64,000 nucleotides of DNA from JAIBCC01 sp963763855 (GCA_963763855.1 CAVXPU010000002.1:248001-312000), one strand, 5' to 3'. Shown: positions 45,782 through 54,744, numbered from the stretch's first letter. Program-made: numbers and translations. Notes: a model not told the origin generated them from the sequence alone.

Positions 45782-46133
45782 ATTGATTAATTAAGAACTT
45801 GATATCATCTTACAAGTTCGAACGGGATGAAAAATTGGACGCACCAATTAGTGGCGTAAAATTAAAAAAACACAATGATGCAATACACTTTAGGTAGTAC
45901 GTCTCACATAAAATTAGAAGTTGTAACGCTAATTCCCGATAGCGTTGTAAACATTTTTCGACCAAATCTAGTCGAAATAATTACAAACATAGTTTAACAA
46001 ATTTTAATATTGCATGTCTAGTAAAAACTTTGTTGTATTGTCTTAGCCTCAATTGTAAACAGTTATCCGCCCTGGAACACAAAAATTGGTATCCAGCAGA
46101 CTAATTGATGAATTGTATTTAAAGCTGAATTAT
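45782..46133. other. Gene-free stretch upstream of the minor-pilin cluster
   Basis: About 350 A/T-rich bases with no convincing gene. Two small hairpins stand out: AACGCTA/TAGCGTT (45925-45946) and TTCGAC/GTCGAA (45957-45977). The region must hold the promoter of the fimT-like gene. I looked for a sigma-54 type -24/-12 box and saw none. The hairpins may be transcript ends or binding sites. Confidence 0.4.
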
Positions 46134-47426
46134 TTAGAGAATTTCGCCTATCGAAATAGCGGTTTTGGCGGTTGCACCGGTATTATCCTGAGCTACTTTA
46201 AGGGCGTTTTCCGCCAAAAGATTTCTCCGCTTTGCATCATGCAAAAGTTCTGAAAAAACTTCGGCGAGCTTTTGTGAGATTTCCGAATCTTCCAAATCCG
46301 GCAGTTGCATTAAAGCGTTTTTCACAAGGAATTCCTCAATTATGGCTTTGAAATTCGTCGTATGAAAACCTGTGACGATAGCTTTTTGTGAGATTGCAGG
46401 CTCTAAAATATTTTGTCCGCCATGTGGAATAAGGCTTCCGCCAACGAAAACGATTTCCGCCAAAGGGTAAACCGATCTAAGCTCGCCGATACTATCAAGC
46501 AAAATAATTTCGGCAGTTTTATCGCGTTCGGATGGATTTTCACTTCTTCGTACCCAGCTAAACCCTGTGCTTTGAATTACTTGGGAAACTTCATCAAATC
46601 TTTCAGGATGCCGTGGAACAAGCATCAAACGCGGCAAAACGCCACTGGAATTTTTCCAGACAATTTTAACTGCTTCCAAAATCTGCTTTTCCTCAGGCGA
46701 ATGTGTGCTGGCGGCGATAATCAGCGGAACTTCTTGCGTAATTCCAAAACGCTCTCTGATTTCTTCAGTCAGATCAGTTTCGGCTATGCTGATTTTTTGG
46801 TCAAATTTGATATTTCCCGAAACTTTTACTTTAGTTCCGCGAATTCCAAACGACAAAAGACGCTTGGCATCAGCAGGAGTTTGCATCAAAGCCAAATCTA
46901 CATAATGAAAAACCCGACGAAACGTGTTGGTAATGATTTTGTATCGATTCGCACTTTTTTCGGAAAGTCTTCCATTTACAATTGCTATTCCAACTCCTTT
47001 TTTCCCTGCTTCGCGAATAAAATTAAACCAAATCTCAGTTTCCATCAGCAAAACAATGGTTGGATTTATTGACCGCAAAGCACTTCTGACGGCGAATTTC
47101 CAATCGTATGGAAAATAAAATATCAAATCAGCTTCTTCGCCGAAAACTTCGCGAGCAAGTTTGTTTCCGGTTTTGGTTGTGGTTGAAACTACAATTTTAT
47201 GTTCAGGAAAGTTTTTACGGAGTTCACTAAAGAGCGGTCGGGCGGCTTGAGTTTCGCCGACTGAAACGCAATGCAGCCAGATTACAGCTTTTTCTTCTGC
47301 TTCAAAATTTGGTAAAAATCCTAGACGCTGCCAAAATCCCGCCAGATATTTTTCGCTCTTGATCAACAAAAGCGGGGATAGCAAGACAAATGCAATTGTC
47401 AGCAGAAAACTGTATAGGAAGAACAT
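46134..47426 (-). CDS. waaA: 3-deoxy-D-manno-octulosonic acid (Kdo) transferase
   Basis: Adds Kdo to lipid A at the inner membrane. The chosen start at 47426 (MFFLYSFLLT) opens the usual membrane anchor; a TTG 42 bases upstream is less likely. The 430 residues contain HCVSVGETQAARPL, STTTKTGNKLARE, YFPYDWKFAVRSALR, METEIWFNF and the C-terminal FVGGSLIPHGGQNILEPA. These are all typical of WaaA/KdtA. With lpxK it supports a Kdo-bearing lipopolysaccharide. It is followed by nothing in the same direction for about 350 bases. Confidence 0.94.
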   Translation of the reverse strand: MFFLYSFLLTIAFVLLSPLLLIKSEKYLAGFWQRLGFLPNFEAEEKAVIWLHCVSVGETQAARPLFSELRKNFPEHKIVVSTTTKTGNKLAREVFGEEADLIFYFPYDWKFAVRSALRSINPTIVLLMETEIWFNFIREAGKKGVGIAIVNGRLSEKSANRYKIITNTFRRVFHYVDLALMQTPADAKRLLSFGIRGTKVKVSGNIKFDQKISIAETDLTEEIRERFGITQEVPLIIAASTHSPEEKQILEAVKIVWKNSSGVLPRLMLVPRHPERFDEVSQVIQSTGFSWVRRSENPSERDKTAEIILLDSIGELRSVYPLAEIVFVGGSLIPHGGQNILEPAISQKAIVTGFHTTNFKAIIEEFLVKNALMQLPDLEDSEISQKLAEVFSELLHDAKRRNLLAENALKVAQDNTGATAKTAISIGEIL

Positions 47427-47504
47427 TTTTAGTTTTATAAAGTTTAGGAGGTTTAGGAAGTTCTGCAAGATTTTTTACTTCCAAAACTTCCACAACTGTA
47501 AAAC

Positions 47505-48068
47505 TTACTTAACTCTTTCAAGATACTTCGCTTCGGAGGGATTGACGCGAATTTTTTCGCCTGTTTCAATAAATGGCGGAACAGGGATCGTTACTCCATT
47601 TTCCAATTTAGCAGGTTTATTTGTATTTGTAACGGTCGCACCTTTCAAGCCCGGCTCGGTATATTCAACCAATAACTCCAGTGAATCAGGCAGTTTCACA
47701 CCAATCGGCGAACCATCATAAAACTCAACCTCAATCGTAATGCCCGGCATCAGCCATTGTGACGCGTCGCCCAAATCTTCAGCCGATAAAGCGATTTGCT
47801 CGTAATTTTGGGTATTCATTAAATGGTGCATATCGCCATCTGAATAGAGATATTCCATTTTTTCCTGACTCAAAGACGCCTTTTCAAGCGTGTCATTCGA
47901 ACGAAAACGATGCTCAAATGAACTTCCCGAGATCATATTACGAAGACGTGCTTGCACCATCGCACGCAAATTGCCCGGCGTGTGATGGTGAAATTCCATC
48001 ACCTTGCAAGGCTGACCGTCCATGACGATTACCATTCCCTTGCGGATGTCGTTTGCTGAAATTGCCAT
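47505..48068 (-). CDS. efp: Elongation factor P
   Basis: Helps ribosomes through runs of proline. The 187 residues show all three OB/KOW domains (MAISANDIRKGMVIVMDGQP; TGEKIRVNPSEAKYLERV at the end). The loop that reaches the P-site tRNA reads HHHTPGNLRAMVQ. The modified Lys of KPGKG-type proteins (residue 34 in E. coli) is not there, and neither is the Arg of the rhamnosylated type in its usual place. It therefore probably works unmodified or with another modification. Single gene on the minus strand ahead of waaA. Confidence 0.95.
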   Translation of the reverse strand: MAISANDIRKGMVIVMDGQPCKVMEFHHHTPGNLRAMVQARLRNMISGSSFEHRFRSNDTLEKASLSQEKMEYLYSDGDMHHLMNTQNYEQIALSAEDLGDASQWLMPGITIEVEFYDGSPIGVKLPDSLELLVEYTEPGLKGATVTNTNKPAKLENGVTIPVPPFIETGEKIRVNPSEAKYLERVK

Positions 48069-48171
48069 AAATATCTGTTAAAACTCCGTTTGATAAAATT
48101 TTTTCTATGATTACAAAACGTCTAGTTTAATTTTTAGGAGGTTTTTTTGCAAACATAAGGCAATTATACAA

Positions 48172-48915
48172 TTAATTCTTGATTGGCAAAGGTAAAGGTT
48201 CTTCACCTTCTTTAGGAGGTTTACGACCAATAGCCTCGTAAATAGCGATTATTTGGTCATACATTTCCTTTGCATCTTTGCGATTAGGATTAAGCTTTAA
48301 TCCTTTGCGAAAATCGCCAATAGCTGATCTATATTGGGCGGCATCAGTCAATGCGAATGCACGAACGAAGTAAGCATCCGCCAATTTGTTTTTGAGTTTG
48401 TCGCTTGCTTGATCATTAGCTAATTCTAAATTCGCTTTTTCAATTTCAGCGGTCATCGCAGAAACATCAATTACTTTAAGCATCGGTGAATCTGACGCTG
48501 TTGTCGCAACTTTAACTTTAGAAACTGCTATCAACAAATCATTTCTAACGCTCAGATTTAACCTAAAATTTCCTTTCCAAGCATCTGCTTTTTTACACTC
48601 AACCACGATTATTTTGTAATCACCAGTTACTGTCGAAGAAATAGTAGCTCGACTATTGCAACTTGCGTCGCTATCCATTACATCTTCACCCGCTGGGTCA
48701 ATAATAGATAAAGTTACAGATCGATTGCTTTCAATCTTCAAAGTTTGCCCAGCACGCAATCTAAGCAAATATTTTTGCGAATCGTTGTAATTATTCAGCC
48801 TTCCGCTAACTACAACTTTAGTTGCTCTTTTTGGAAATTTGATTCTTTTAACAGGACGGGCAAAAGCGGTTGCACTAACTAATAAAACCAACAAAATCAG
48901 TATTATTTTTCTCAT
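48172..48915 (-). CDS. Secreted TPR-ended protein, paralog of the next upstream gene
   Basis: 247 residues with a signal peptide (IILILLVLLVSATAFA). A beta-rich middle domain (about 35-125) looks like a pre-peptidase C-terminal fold (SLRAGQTL-like LRLRAGQTLKIESNRS; YKIIVVECK). The C-terminal third has TPR-like helices: ALTDAAQYRSAIGDFRKGLK and KEMYDQIIAIYEAIGRKPPK. The same C-terminal third occurs in the neighbouring lipoprotein gene. Function unknown; probably a periplasmic binding or scaffolding protein. Confidence 0.78.
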   Translation of the reverse strand: MRKIILILLVLLVSATAFARPVKRIKFPKRATKVVVSGRLNNYNDSQKYLLRLRAGQTLKIESNRSVTLSIIDPAGEDVMDSDASCNSRATISSTVTGDYKIIVVECKKADAWKGNFRLNLSVRNDLLIAVSKVKVATTASDSPMLKVIDVSAMTAEIEKANLELANDQASDKLKNKLADAYFVRAFALTDAAQYRSAIGDFRKGLKLNPNRKDAKEMYDQIIAIYEAIGRKPPKEGEEPLPLPIKN

Positions 48916-48953
48916 ACCTTTAATATCTTTCCTGCTTTTGCCCTTTTTCCTTT

Positions 48954-49472
48954 TTACTTGATCGGCATAGGGGCTTTTTCTTCGCCTTCCTTGGGAATTT
49001 CGCGTCCCATGCTTTCATAGATTCCAACAATTTGATCGAACATTTCTTTAGCCTTGGTGTCGGTCGGATTGAGCTTCAATCCTTTGCGAAAGTCGCCGAG
49101 TGCGGCATTATATTGAGCCGCTTCAGTCAACGCAAAAGCTCGCGTAAAATAAGCAGTCGCCAAAATTTCTTTCGCTTTTTCATCGGCTGGTTTGGCTTTA
49201 AAATCTTTTTCCGCCTTTTCGATCGTCGCTGTCATTGCGGAAACATCCACCGCTTTTTGCATCGGTGAACCTGCTGAAGATGAATCACTTTTTGTGTTGC
49301 CTTGCGGCATCGGCATCTTCTGATTTTCCGAAGAATGGGCAACTACGGTCTGCGTTTCTTCTTTCTTTTGCGTAGTCGTAGTTGTCGTATTATTGTTAGC
49401 TTGAGTCGGTGCAGAGTTCCCGCAACCGATTGAAATTAAAGCTATTAGAACCAAAAATATATCTTTTCTCAT
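48954..49472 (-). CDS. TPR lipoprotein, paralog of the downstream gene
   Basis: 172 residues with a lipoprotein signal (LVLIALISIGCGNS, Cys near 17). A Thr/Gln-rich linker (TTTTTTQKKEETQT) leads to a TPR-like domain sharing DFRKGLKLNP, DQIVGIYESMGREIPKEGEE and MPIK with the downstream protein. The shared part begins near KAVDVSAMTATIEKAEKDF. The two genes are therefore a tandem pair with different N-terminal halves. Function unknown. Confidence 0.78.
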   Translation of the reverse strand: MRKDIFLVLIALISIGCGNSAPTQANNNTTTTTTQKKEETQTVVAHSSENQKMPMPQGNTKSDSSSAGSPMQKAVDVSAMTATIEKAEKDFKAKPADEKAKEILATAYFTRAFALTEAAQYNAALGDFRKGLKLNPTDTKAKEMFDQIVGIYESMGREIPKEGEEKAPMPIK

Positions 49473-49511
49473 AATTTAATTAACGCATTTTCTGCAAACG
49501 CTACTGACATG

Positions 49512-51464
49512 CTATTTTTTCTCAATATAATTTCGAGATTGAAGAATGTAGATTTTGCTACCGATCATTCCCCATTCAATATCTTGCTCGGCTTTATTCC
49601 CGAAAACTTTGCGAATATTCAATGCCGTTTTTGCAAGTAACCTGGCTTCTTCGTTATTCAAAATTCGTTTCGTTTTCGGATTCGCACATTTATCGGAAGT
49701 CTCTTTCAAGTCGCCTTTATCATCAAATCTTAAAGCATTTACGGCATCTGAATAAGTCATGATTACAACCGCATTTGTTTTCGGATTAATCAAAGTTTGC
49801 TCTGGAATTCCGCCATTTGCAGTCACGATTGTATTATGTCCGCAAACCGTGCTGATATAAACGGCATTCTTATTTCTATCATCAAAAGGATCTTTGCTAA
49901 ACATTACGCCGCCCCGATCCATATCGATTCCAATTTGAACTAAAGTTGACATGTAAACCGACTGTTGGTCAACGTAGTTTCTGACGCGAGCTTCGTAAGC
50001 TTGAAAATTCCAGAGCGATGCCCACGTAGTTCGCACGGCTTTGATCAAATCCTCTTCATTTTTAACATTCGGAACACTTTTATAAAGTCCTGCACCCGAA
50101 AAATTTGGTAAATCCTCTGAATTTGAAGAACTTCTAACGAAAACAGATTTGCTGCCAAGTTGATTTTTCCACTTTTCGATAATTTCAGCTTTCAAACCCT
50201 CATCAAAGGTCGCCGCCATGATCTTATTGCGTAATTCTTCGAGTTTGCCTTTCCGGTAACGCGGATTATGTACAAAATTCAGATCATCTTCCTGATTTTC
50301 AACAATTTCCTGTAAACCATTGTCAGTCATGAATTTAAGATACCAATAGTATGGTATTCCAAATCCATCAGGAACAACAATTCCGGGTACTTTCGCACTC
50401 AACATTTCGCCTAAATTTGCAGCTTTCCCACCGTAGCCCAGACTGTCCTTTTTGCGAAGTTCGCCCAAAGTTGCCAATTTTTTTACGTCAAGATTTGAAG
50501 GAGCTTCGCGATCAAGCGGAGTTTTTATCTTCGGATCATTTAATTCCACGGATGTTGTGGGTTTATATGTGTAATTCGTCAAAGTCGCGTCGAAAGTTAT
50601 CCATCTTTCGTTCAATTCTTTGAAAAGTTTATCGGCGTCTTTGATATAAACATTAGGTATATTCCAGCCTTTCGCCAAAATATTAATGTGCGAAAGCGGA
50701 GTTGAAGGTTTTGCGACAATAATTCCGCGAACTTGCGGCAATGTTTCCGGCAATTCCTTCAAAATCAAAATTTCATTGACGCCAATTTCAACCGTATCGT
50801 CTAATTTATCAATAATATGAATTCGCCCAACCGCTTTGCCTGTATTCAAGGCTAAATATTCTTGATTTTTATTGATCTCGTCTTGAGTAACTTTTGGAAT
50901 CGTTAAATTTGCGGAAGCATCTTCTTGACGAATCGAATTAGGCTTGTAATTAACCGTTTGAAAGAAGAATTTATTGATCGTTTCGTGAGCCGTTTTGATA
51001 TGAATCTCTTTTGCCAAATCACCTTCCCAAAGCTCCCAAGTCCATTTATCGACCGTTTTTTGCCACGCAATTGTGCCAACGATAAATCGTCGATCATCAT
51101 TGTAATAAGCGGTTTTATAGATGTCTGATCCAAGCGGTGCAAGTCCTGTCGCATATAAAAAGTCTTTGTGAAAACGAAATTTTTGGGAATTTACAAAATA
51201 GATTTTGTTCTTATTCCGGCGATCAAGCACAAACATTGTGTGCGGCATCGCATACGGCGTATTTTGGTGATAAACCCTGCCGATTTTGTCGAAATCTTTT
51301 TGCGAAGAAATTTTCGGCAAAGAATTCTGGGGCGAATCAGGCTTTTTGTCCATCGCACCTTTCGGCTCGCGTGTTGCCGTCGGCTTACGCCCGCTCACTT
51401 GCCCGAAAACAAATGAGCTAGCGATCAAAATTATTGTAAGCAAAAAAAGTAAATTTCTTTTCAT
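49512..51464 (-). CDS. Secreted PEP-synthase/PPDK-like ATP-grasp protein
   Basis: 650 residues with a clear signal peptide (NLLFLLTIILIASSFVFGQ). The phosphotransfer His domain comes first (about 235-290; STPLSHINILAKGWNIPNVY has the T-x-x-S-H site). A PEP/pyruvate-dikinase-type ATP-grasp domain follows (about 335-645; GGKAANLGEML, VFVRSSSNSEDLPNFSGAGL, YILQSRNY). This order is reversed relative to PpsA. An ATP-using enzyme sent across the inner membrane is unexpected. The domain may bind another nucleotide or ligand, or the hydrophobic start may be a membrane anchor. The substrate is unknown. Confidence 0.85.
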   Translation of the reverse strand: MKRNLLFLLTIILIASSFVFGQVSGRKPTATREPKGAMDKKPDSPQNSLPKISSQKDFDKIGRVYHQNTPYAMPHTMFVLDRRNKNKIYFVNSQKFRFHKDFLYATGLAPLGSDIYKTAYYNDDRRFIVGTIAWQKTVDKWTWELWEGDLAKEIHIKTAHETINKFFFQTVNYKPNSIRQEDASANLTIPKVTQDEINKNQEYLALNTGKAVGRIHIIDKLDDTVEIGVNEILILKELPETLPQVRGIIVAKPSTPLSHINILAKGWNIPNVYIKDADKLFKELNERWITFDATLTNYTYKPTTSVELNDPKIKTPLDREAPSNLDVKKLATLGELRKKDSLGYGGKAANLGEMLSAKVPGIVVPDGFGIPYYWYLKFMTDNGLQEIVENQEDDLNFVHNPRYRKGKLEELRNKIMAATFDEGLKAEIIEKWKNQLGSKSVFVRSSSNSEDLPNFSGAGLYKSVPNVKNEEDLIKAVRTTWASLWNFQAYEARVRNYVDQQSVYMSTLVQIGIDMDRGGVMFSKDPFDDRNKNAVYISTVCGHNTIVTANGGIPEQTLINPKTNAVVIMTYSDAVNALRFDDKGDLKETSDKCANPKTKRILNNEEARLLAKTALNIRKVFGNKAEQDIEWGMIGSKIYILQSRNYIEKK

Positions 51465-51468
51465 AATA

Positions 51469-52107
51469 TTACGATGTTAAAAAACGTCTGCGTAGATTTT
51501 TAACTTCTCCTAAGTTTTCCAGATGAATACTTAGATCCCGAATGATTCCATCCGATAAATCATAAATCCAACCGTGAACTCTCAACTCCTGTCCGCGTTT
51601 CCAGGCATCTTGAACAATCGTTGTTTCTCCCACATTCAAGACTTGTTCGACGACGTTTAGTTCGCAAAGTTTGTCCAATTTCTTCGCAGGATCTTCAATC
51701 GCTGAAAGCACATCCTCATAAAGATTTGCGACGTCTTGAATATGCCGAAGCCAATTATCTATCAAGCCGTGCCGCTTATCTTCCAACGCCGCTTTCACGC
51801 CGCCACAACCATAATGCCCACACACAATTATATGTTTGACGCCCAAAACTTCAACCGCAAATTGAAGCACTGATAGACAATTCATATCAGTGTGAATCAC
51901 CAAATTTGCAATATTTCGATGCACGAAAACTTCTCCGGGTAGCAAACCGACTATATTACTGGCAGAAACCCGGCTATCCGAGCATCCGATCCAAACATAT
52001 TCGGGCGATTGCTGCTGTGCTAAGTCTTCAAAAAAAGTAGGACGATTTGTCCTAACTTTTTCAGACCACAATTTATTATTTTCAAGAAGATGTCTAAGTG
52101 TTTTCAC
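51469..52107 (-). CDS. Beta-class carbonic anhydrase
   Basis: Interconverts CO2 and bicarbonate with a zinc ion. The 212 residues have the zinc ligands in WIGCSDSRVSASN (Cys42, with the Asp44-Arg46 dyad) and VCGHYGCGGVKAAL (His98, Cys101). FVHRNIANLV is also conserved. Length and motifs match the Can/CynT group. It ends five bases after the secreted PEP-synthase-like gene begins in the same direction and starts five bases after the glycosyltransferase stop, so the three are probably co-transcribed. Confidence 0.95.
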   Translation of the reverse strand: MKTLRHLLENNKLWSEKVRTNRPTFFEDLAQQQSPEYVWIGCSDSRVSASNIVGLLPGEVFVHRNIANLVIHTDMNCLSVLQFAVEVLGVKHIIVCGHYGCGGVKAALEDKRHGLIDNWLRHIQDVANLYEDVLSAIEDPAKKLDKLCELNVVEQVLNVGETTIVQDAWKRGQELRVHGWIYDLSDGIIRDLSIHLENLGEVKNLRRRFLTS

Positions 52108-52111
52108 AAAA

Positions 52112-53368
52112 TTATTTTATCACTTGTTCAATCGCATCACACGCGATTTTTGTACCATTTTCCGCTTCGACGATCCGTTTCGCCTCCAAAGCCTTAGCTT
52201 TGTAACTCGAATCAAACAATACTTTACGCAATTTCGCAGCAACCTTCTCAGCCGTGTAATTATCCCGATCAATAACTTCCGCCACACCCAAACGCTTGCA
52301 GCGAGCCGCATTATCCGGCTGATCGTGCGAATAGGGCATAACAATCATTGGCACGCCCGCTCTTAAAACTTGAGCCGTTGTACCAACTCCGCCCTGATGA
52401 ACAACCGCAGACGAACGCGAAAAAAGCTCGCCATATGGTGCGTAATCAAAGCCAACCCGCTCATCGTCCAAACCCTTCGGCGGCTCGTTAAAACCCCCGT
52501 AAAGCATTACTGCTCTTTTATTTAACAATTTCGCAGAAGCAATACTTTGTTCGTAAAAATCGCGTGCGTCCATTACGGCTGCACTTCCTAAAGTAAAGAC
52601 GAGTGGCGGTTCGCCGGCATCCAGAAATTTTTCCAAATCTTCCGGCATATTCCCCAAATCCTGCTTGCCATCGTAAAAGCAAAAACCTGTTTGCAAAGTT
52701 GCCCTTGCCCAATCAGGTTGCGGTTTTGCCAAAGCTTTTGAAAACATGGCAAGATGCAAAAGTTTCGAGTATTTATCGCCAAACATTGGATTATGGTTTT
52801 CGTCCAAACCAAGTTCGCGACGAAATTCTTTGTATGGTTCAAACCAATTCAAAGCAGTTTTTTTCGCAAAATCGAGCACAAATCGATGAAAAAACTTTGG
52901 CATGAATCGTAGAGGTTCCAAAAATTCCGCTGATGGATAAACGCTGGGATCATCGGTTGAGAGAAACGAGATTGGTGCGAGCGAGGTTGAAATCCATTTG
53001 ATTCCGGTCTTTTCAACTACTGATTTTATCGGCAAAACAATTTCGCCGGAGATGATAAGATCAGCATTTTGAGTAGCTTGCAAAATATCTTGATACATTG
53101 GACGAAGATTTGGCACCATCAATTCTTTAAAAATTAACTCCGGTCCAGTTTTTGTATCCATCAAACGCCTAGCTAATTCTTTGTCTTCCGGATCTAAGTT
53201 TGGTCGGAGTGGTGAAATATCAAAACCGAGTGTTTCGAATTTTTCGCGAAAAGCTTCCATCACGTTGAAAACTATTTCGTGTCCACGTTTTCGTAACTCT
53301 AAACCAAGTGCAATTTTGGGGTGAACATCGCCGAGTGAGCCGAAAGTTGATAAAACTATCTTTGCCAT
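52112..53368 (-). CDS. GT1-family glycosyltransferase (UGT/MGT-like)
   Basis: Transfers a sugar from a nucleotide sugar to a small lipophilic acceptor, in the manner of sterol or macrolide glycosyltransferases. The 418 residues start with AKIVLSTFGSLGDVHPKIAL (the GSxGDxxP motif). The C-terminal donor site is VVHQGGVGTTAQVLRAGVPM and PYSHDQPDNAARCKRLGV. The acceptor is unknown; sterol-like lipids, hopanoids, carotenoids or polyketides are possible. It lies upstream of the carbonic anhydrase gene with a four-base gap. Confidence 0.9.
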   Translation of the reverse strand: MAKIVLSTFGSLGDVHPKIALGLELRKRGHEIVFNVMEAFREKFETLGFDISPLRPNLDPEDKELARRLMDTKTGPELIFKELMVPNLRPMYQDILQATQNADLIISGEIVLPIKSVVEKTGIKWISTSLAPISFLSTDDPSVYPSAEFLEPLRFMPKFFHRFVLDFAKKTALNWFEPYKEFRRELGLDENHNPMFGDKYSKLLHLAMFSKALAKPQPDWARATLQTGFCFYDGKQDLGNMPEDLEKFLDAGEPPLVFTLGSAAVMDARDFYEQSIASAKLLNKRAVMLYGGFNEPPKGLDDERVGFDYAPYGELFSRSSAVVHQGGVGTTAQVLRAGVPMIVMPYSHDQPDNAARCKRLGVAEVIDRDNYTAEKVAAKLRKVLFDSSYKAKALEAKRIVEAENGTKIACDAIEQVIK

Positions 53369-53372
53369 ATAT

Positions 53373-53409
53373 CGGATTTTAGATTTCGGATTTTGGATTT
53401 TGGATTTCT
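53373..53409. repeat. GGATTTTGGATT repeat at the end of a small gene
   Basis: Four iterations of GGATTTT(A/G)-type units between the glycosyltransferase start and the C-terminal codons of the 74-residue gene, where they encode IQNPKSEI. Member of the dispersed family. Confidence 0.8.
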
Positions 53410-53603
53410 GCCTTATCCTGTATGTCTTCTTGTTCTCTACGCTTTTTTGCCTCGGTTATTTGAAAACGGACGCTGACGAAAAAACACACCGCACCGGCAA
53501 CAGCAGACACAAAAACGGCATCCGTATTGTTCATCCACAAGAAAAATGCGGCAATTCCAAGAAGGACCGCCGCCAAAATCTTAAAAGTTAATTCTAAATT
53601 CAT
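53379..53603 (-). CDS. Small membrane protein of unknown function
   Basis: 74 residues with two membrane helices (ILAAVLLGIAAFFLWM, AVFVSAVAGAVCFFVSV) and a charged tail. The last eight residues (IQNPKSEI) are encoded by the repeat at 53373-53409, so the ancestral stop was probably changed by the repeat. The start overlaps the stop of the DUF4349 gene (ATGA), which shows coupling with it. No family recognised. Confidence 0.7.
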   Translation of the reverse strand: MNLELTFKILAAVLLGIAAFFLWMNNTDAVFVSAVAGAVCFFVSVRFQITEAKKRREQEDIQDKAEIQNPKSEI

Positions 53604-54589
53604 TCTGCCCTTAATTCTTCCTCAATGATCTCTTTTGCTCGCTTTCTAGCTTTAAGTCTTCCCCAAAAGTATCGCAAAAGCAAATAAATAGGTAAAACGA
53701 TAAAGATTAAAAAAGGTAAAATCGCTATCAGAAATGTAACCAAACCCAAAATAAAATTCAATGCAAAATCGAATCCCGAGCTGAATGCTTCACTTAGCTG
53801 ATAGAAGAATCCGGATGAATTAGCGGAATAGCTCGTCGGAGTTTGCAGTCGAATCTTGATAGTAGAAAGACTTGATTGATTTTCCAGAAATCGTTTTCTG
53901 CCTTCAATTTGCTCAATTTCGCCGCGAACATTAGCAAGTTCGCGTTGAACATTCAAAGCATCTTCCACGGATTTGCCTTGCTTCATGATTTCCAAAAACT
54001 GGACTTCAAGAGCCTTTTTCGTTTTCAAACGGGCTTCGATGTCAACGAATTCTTCCGTTACATCCTGCCCTTTTACCGTTTCAACAATTACACGGCTGGC
54101 AACTTTACGAATTTCATCCAAACTTTCATTGAATTTCGCCGCCGGAACGCGTACCGTCATCGTCACAACATCCCGCGTCGTAACCTTTGAATTACTGCTG
54201 CTTTGCTGTGATTCGACGACAAAACCACCTTTACTTTCAGCAATTGTGGTGATTTTTTGTTGGGATTCCTCAGGCGAAGATGATTCTAAACTCAAATCTG
54301 CATTACGAATAATCTTGCGTTCGGCGGGTACGGTTTCGGTTTTCGATTTATCGGCTTGATCAAGAGAAATTTGGGCAGATGCTGGTGATTTTTGTCCTCC
54401 ACCACCTCCGCCACCTTTATCGGATCTCTCAGCAGGTGCGGCAGTATTTGCCGCATACCCAACATCACTTGGCACCGGATCTGACCCGGATGTTTCCGTT
54501 TGTATTCGTTGTGACGTGGCTGATTTTTCGGCACCGCAAGCCACAAAAAATACCAAAAGCAAAAATAACGCAATGACTTTAATTTTCAT
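53600..54589 (-). CDS. DUF4349 lipoprotein
   Basis: 329 residues from the ATG at 54589, with a GGAGG site. A lipoprotein signal (FLLLVFFVACG) and a Gly/Pro/Ser-rich linker come first. The DUF4349 domain follows (IIRNADLSLESSSPEESQQK; TMTVRVPAAKFNESLDEIRK; VKGQDVTEEFVDIEARLKTK). A coiled coil and a C-terminal membrane helix (LVTFLIAILPFLIFIVLPIYLLL) end it. The family is widespread and its role is unknown; the topology suggests an envelope protein anchored at both ends. It is coupled to the 74-residue membrane protein gene. Confidence 0.9.
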   Translation of the reverse strand: MKIKVIALFLLLVFFVACGAEKSATSQRIQTETSGSDPVPSDVGYAANTAAPAERSDKGGGGGGGQKSPASAQISLDQADKSKTETVPAERKIIRNADLSLESSSPEESQQKITTIAESKGGFVVESQQSSSNSKVTTRDVVTMTVRVPAAKFNESLDEIRKVASRVIVETVKGQDVTEEFVDIEARLKTKKALEVQFLEIMKQGKSVEDALNVQRELANVRGEIEQIEGRKRFLENQSSLSTIKIRLQTPTSYSANSSGFFYQLSEAFSSGFDFALNFILGLVTFLIAILPFLIFIVLPIYLLLRYFWGRLKARKRAKEIIEEELRAE

Positions 54590-54659
54590 ACTTCCTCCAT
54601 ATTTGAAGTAAGAACGCTCGAGTTTCATATTATTGCAAACTATTTAAACCTTCAAAAAT

Positions 54660-54739
54660 CAGTACAGCGAGCGGTAGCGAGTATGTTTAACCTAATAACT
54701 ATTGGAATATAGCGTGACTCGCTACCGCTCGCTGTCGTG
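54660..54739. repeat. REP-like palindromic element, copy 2
   Basis: Inverted arms of about 23 bases (54660-54683 and 54716-54738) share the core GCGAGCGGTAGCGAG with copy 1 at 1381-1463. Both copies also have TAGCGT just before the right arm. As with copy 1, it lies between two tandem minus-strand genes. Confidence 0.85.
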
Positions 54740-54744
54740 ATTTC

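Noticed and set aside
45782..46133. Sigma-54 promoter for the minor pilins
   Set aside because: No GG/GC pair at -24/-12 spacing could be found on the minus strand in this stretch.
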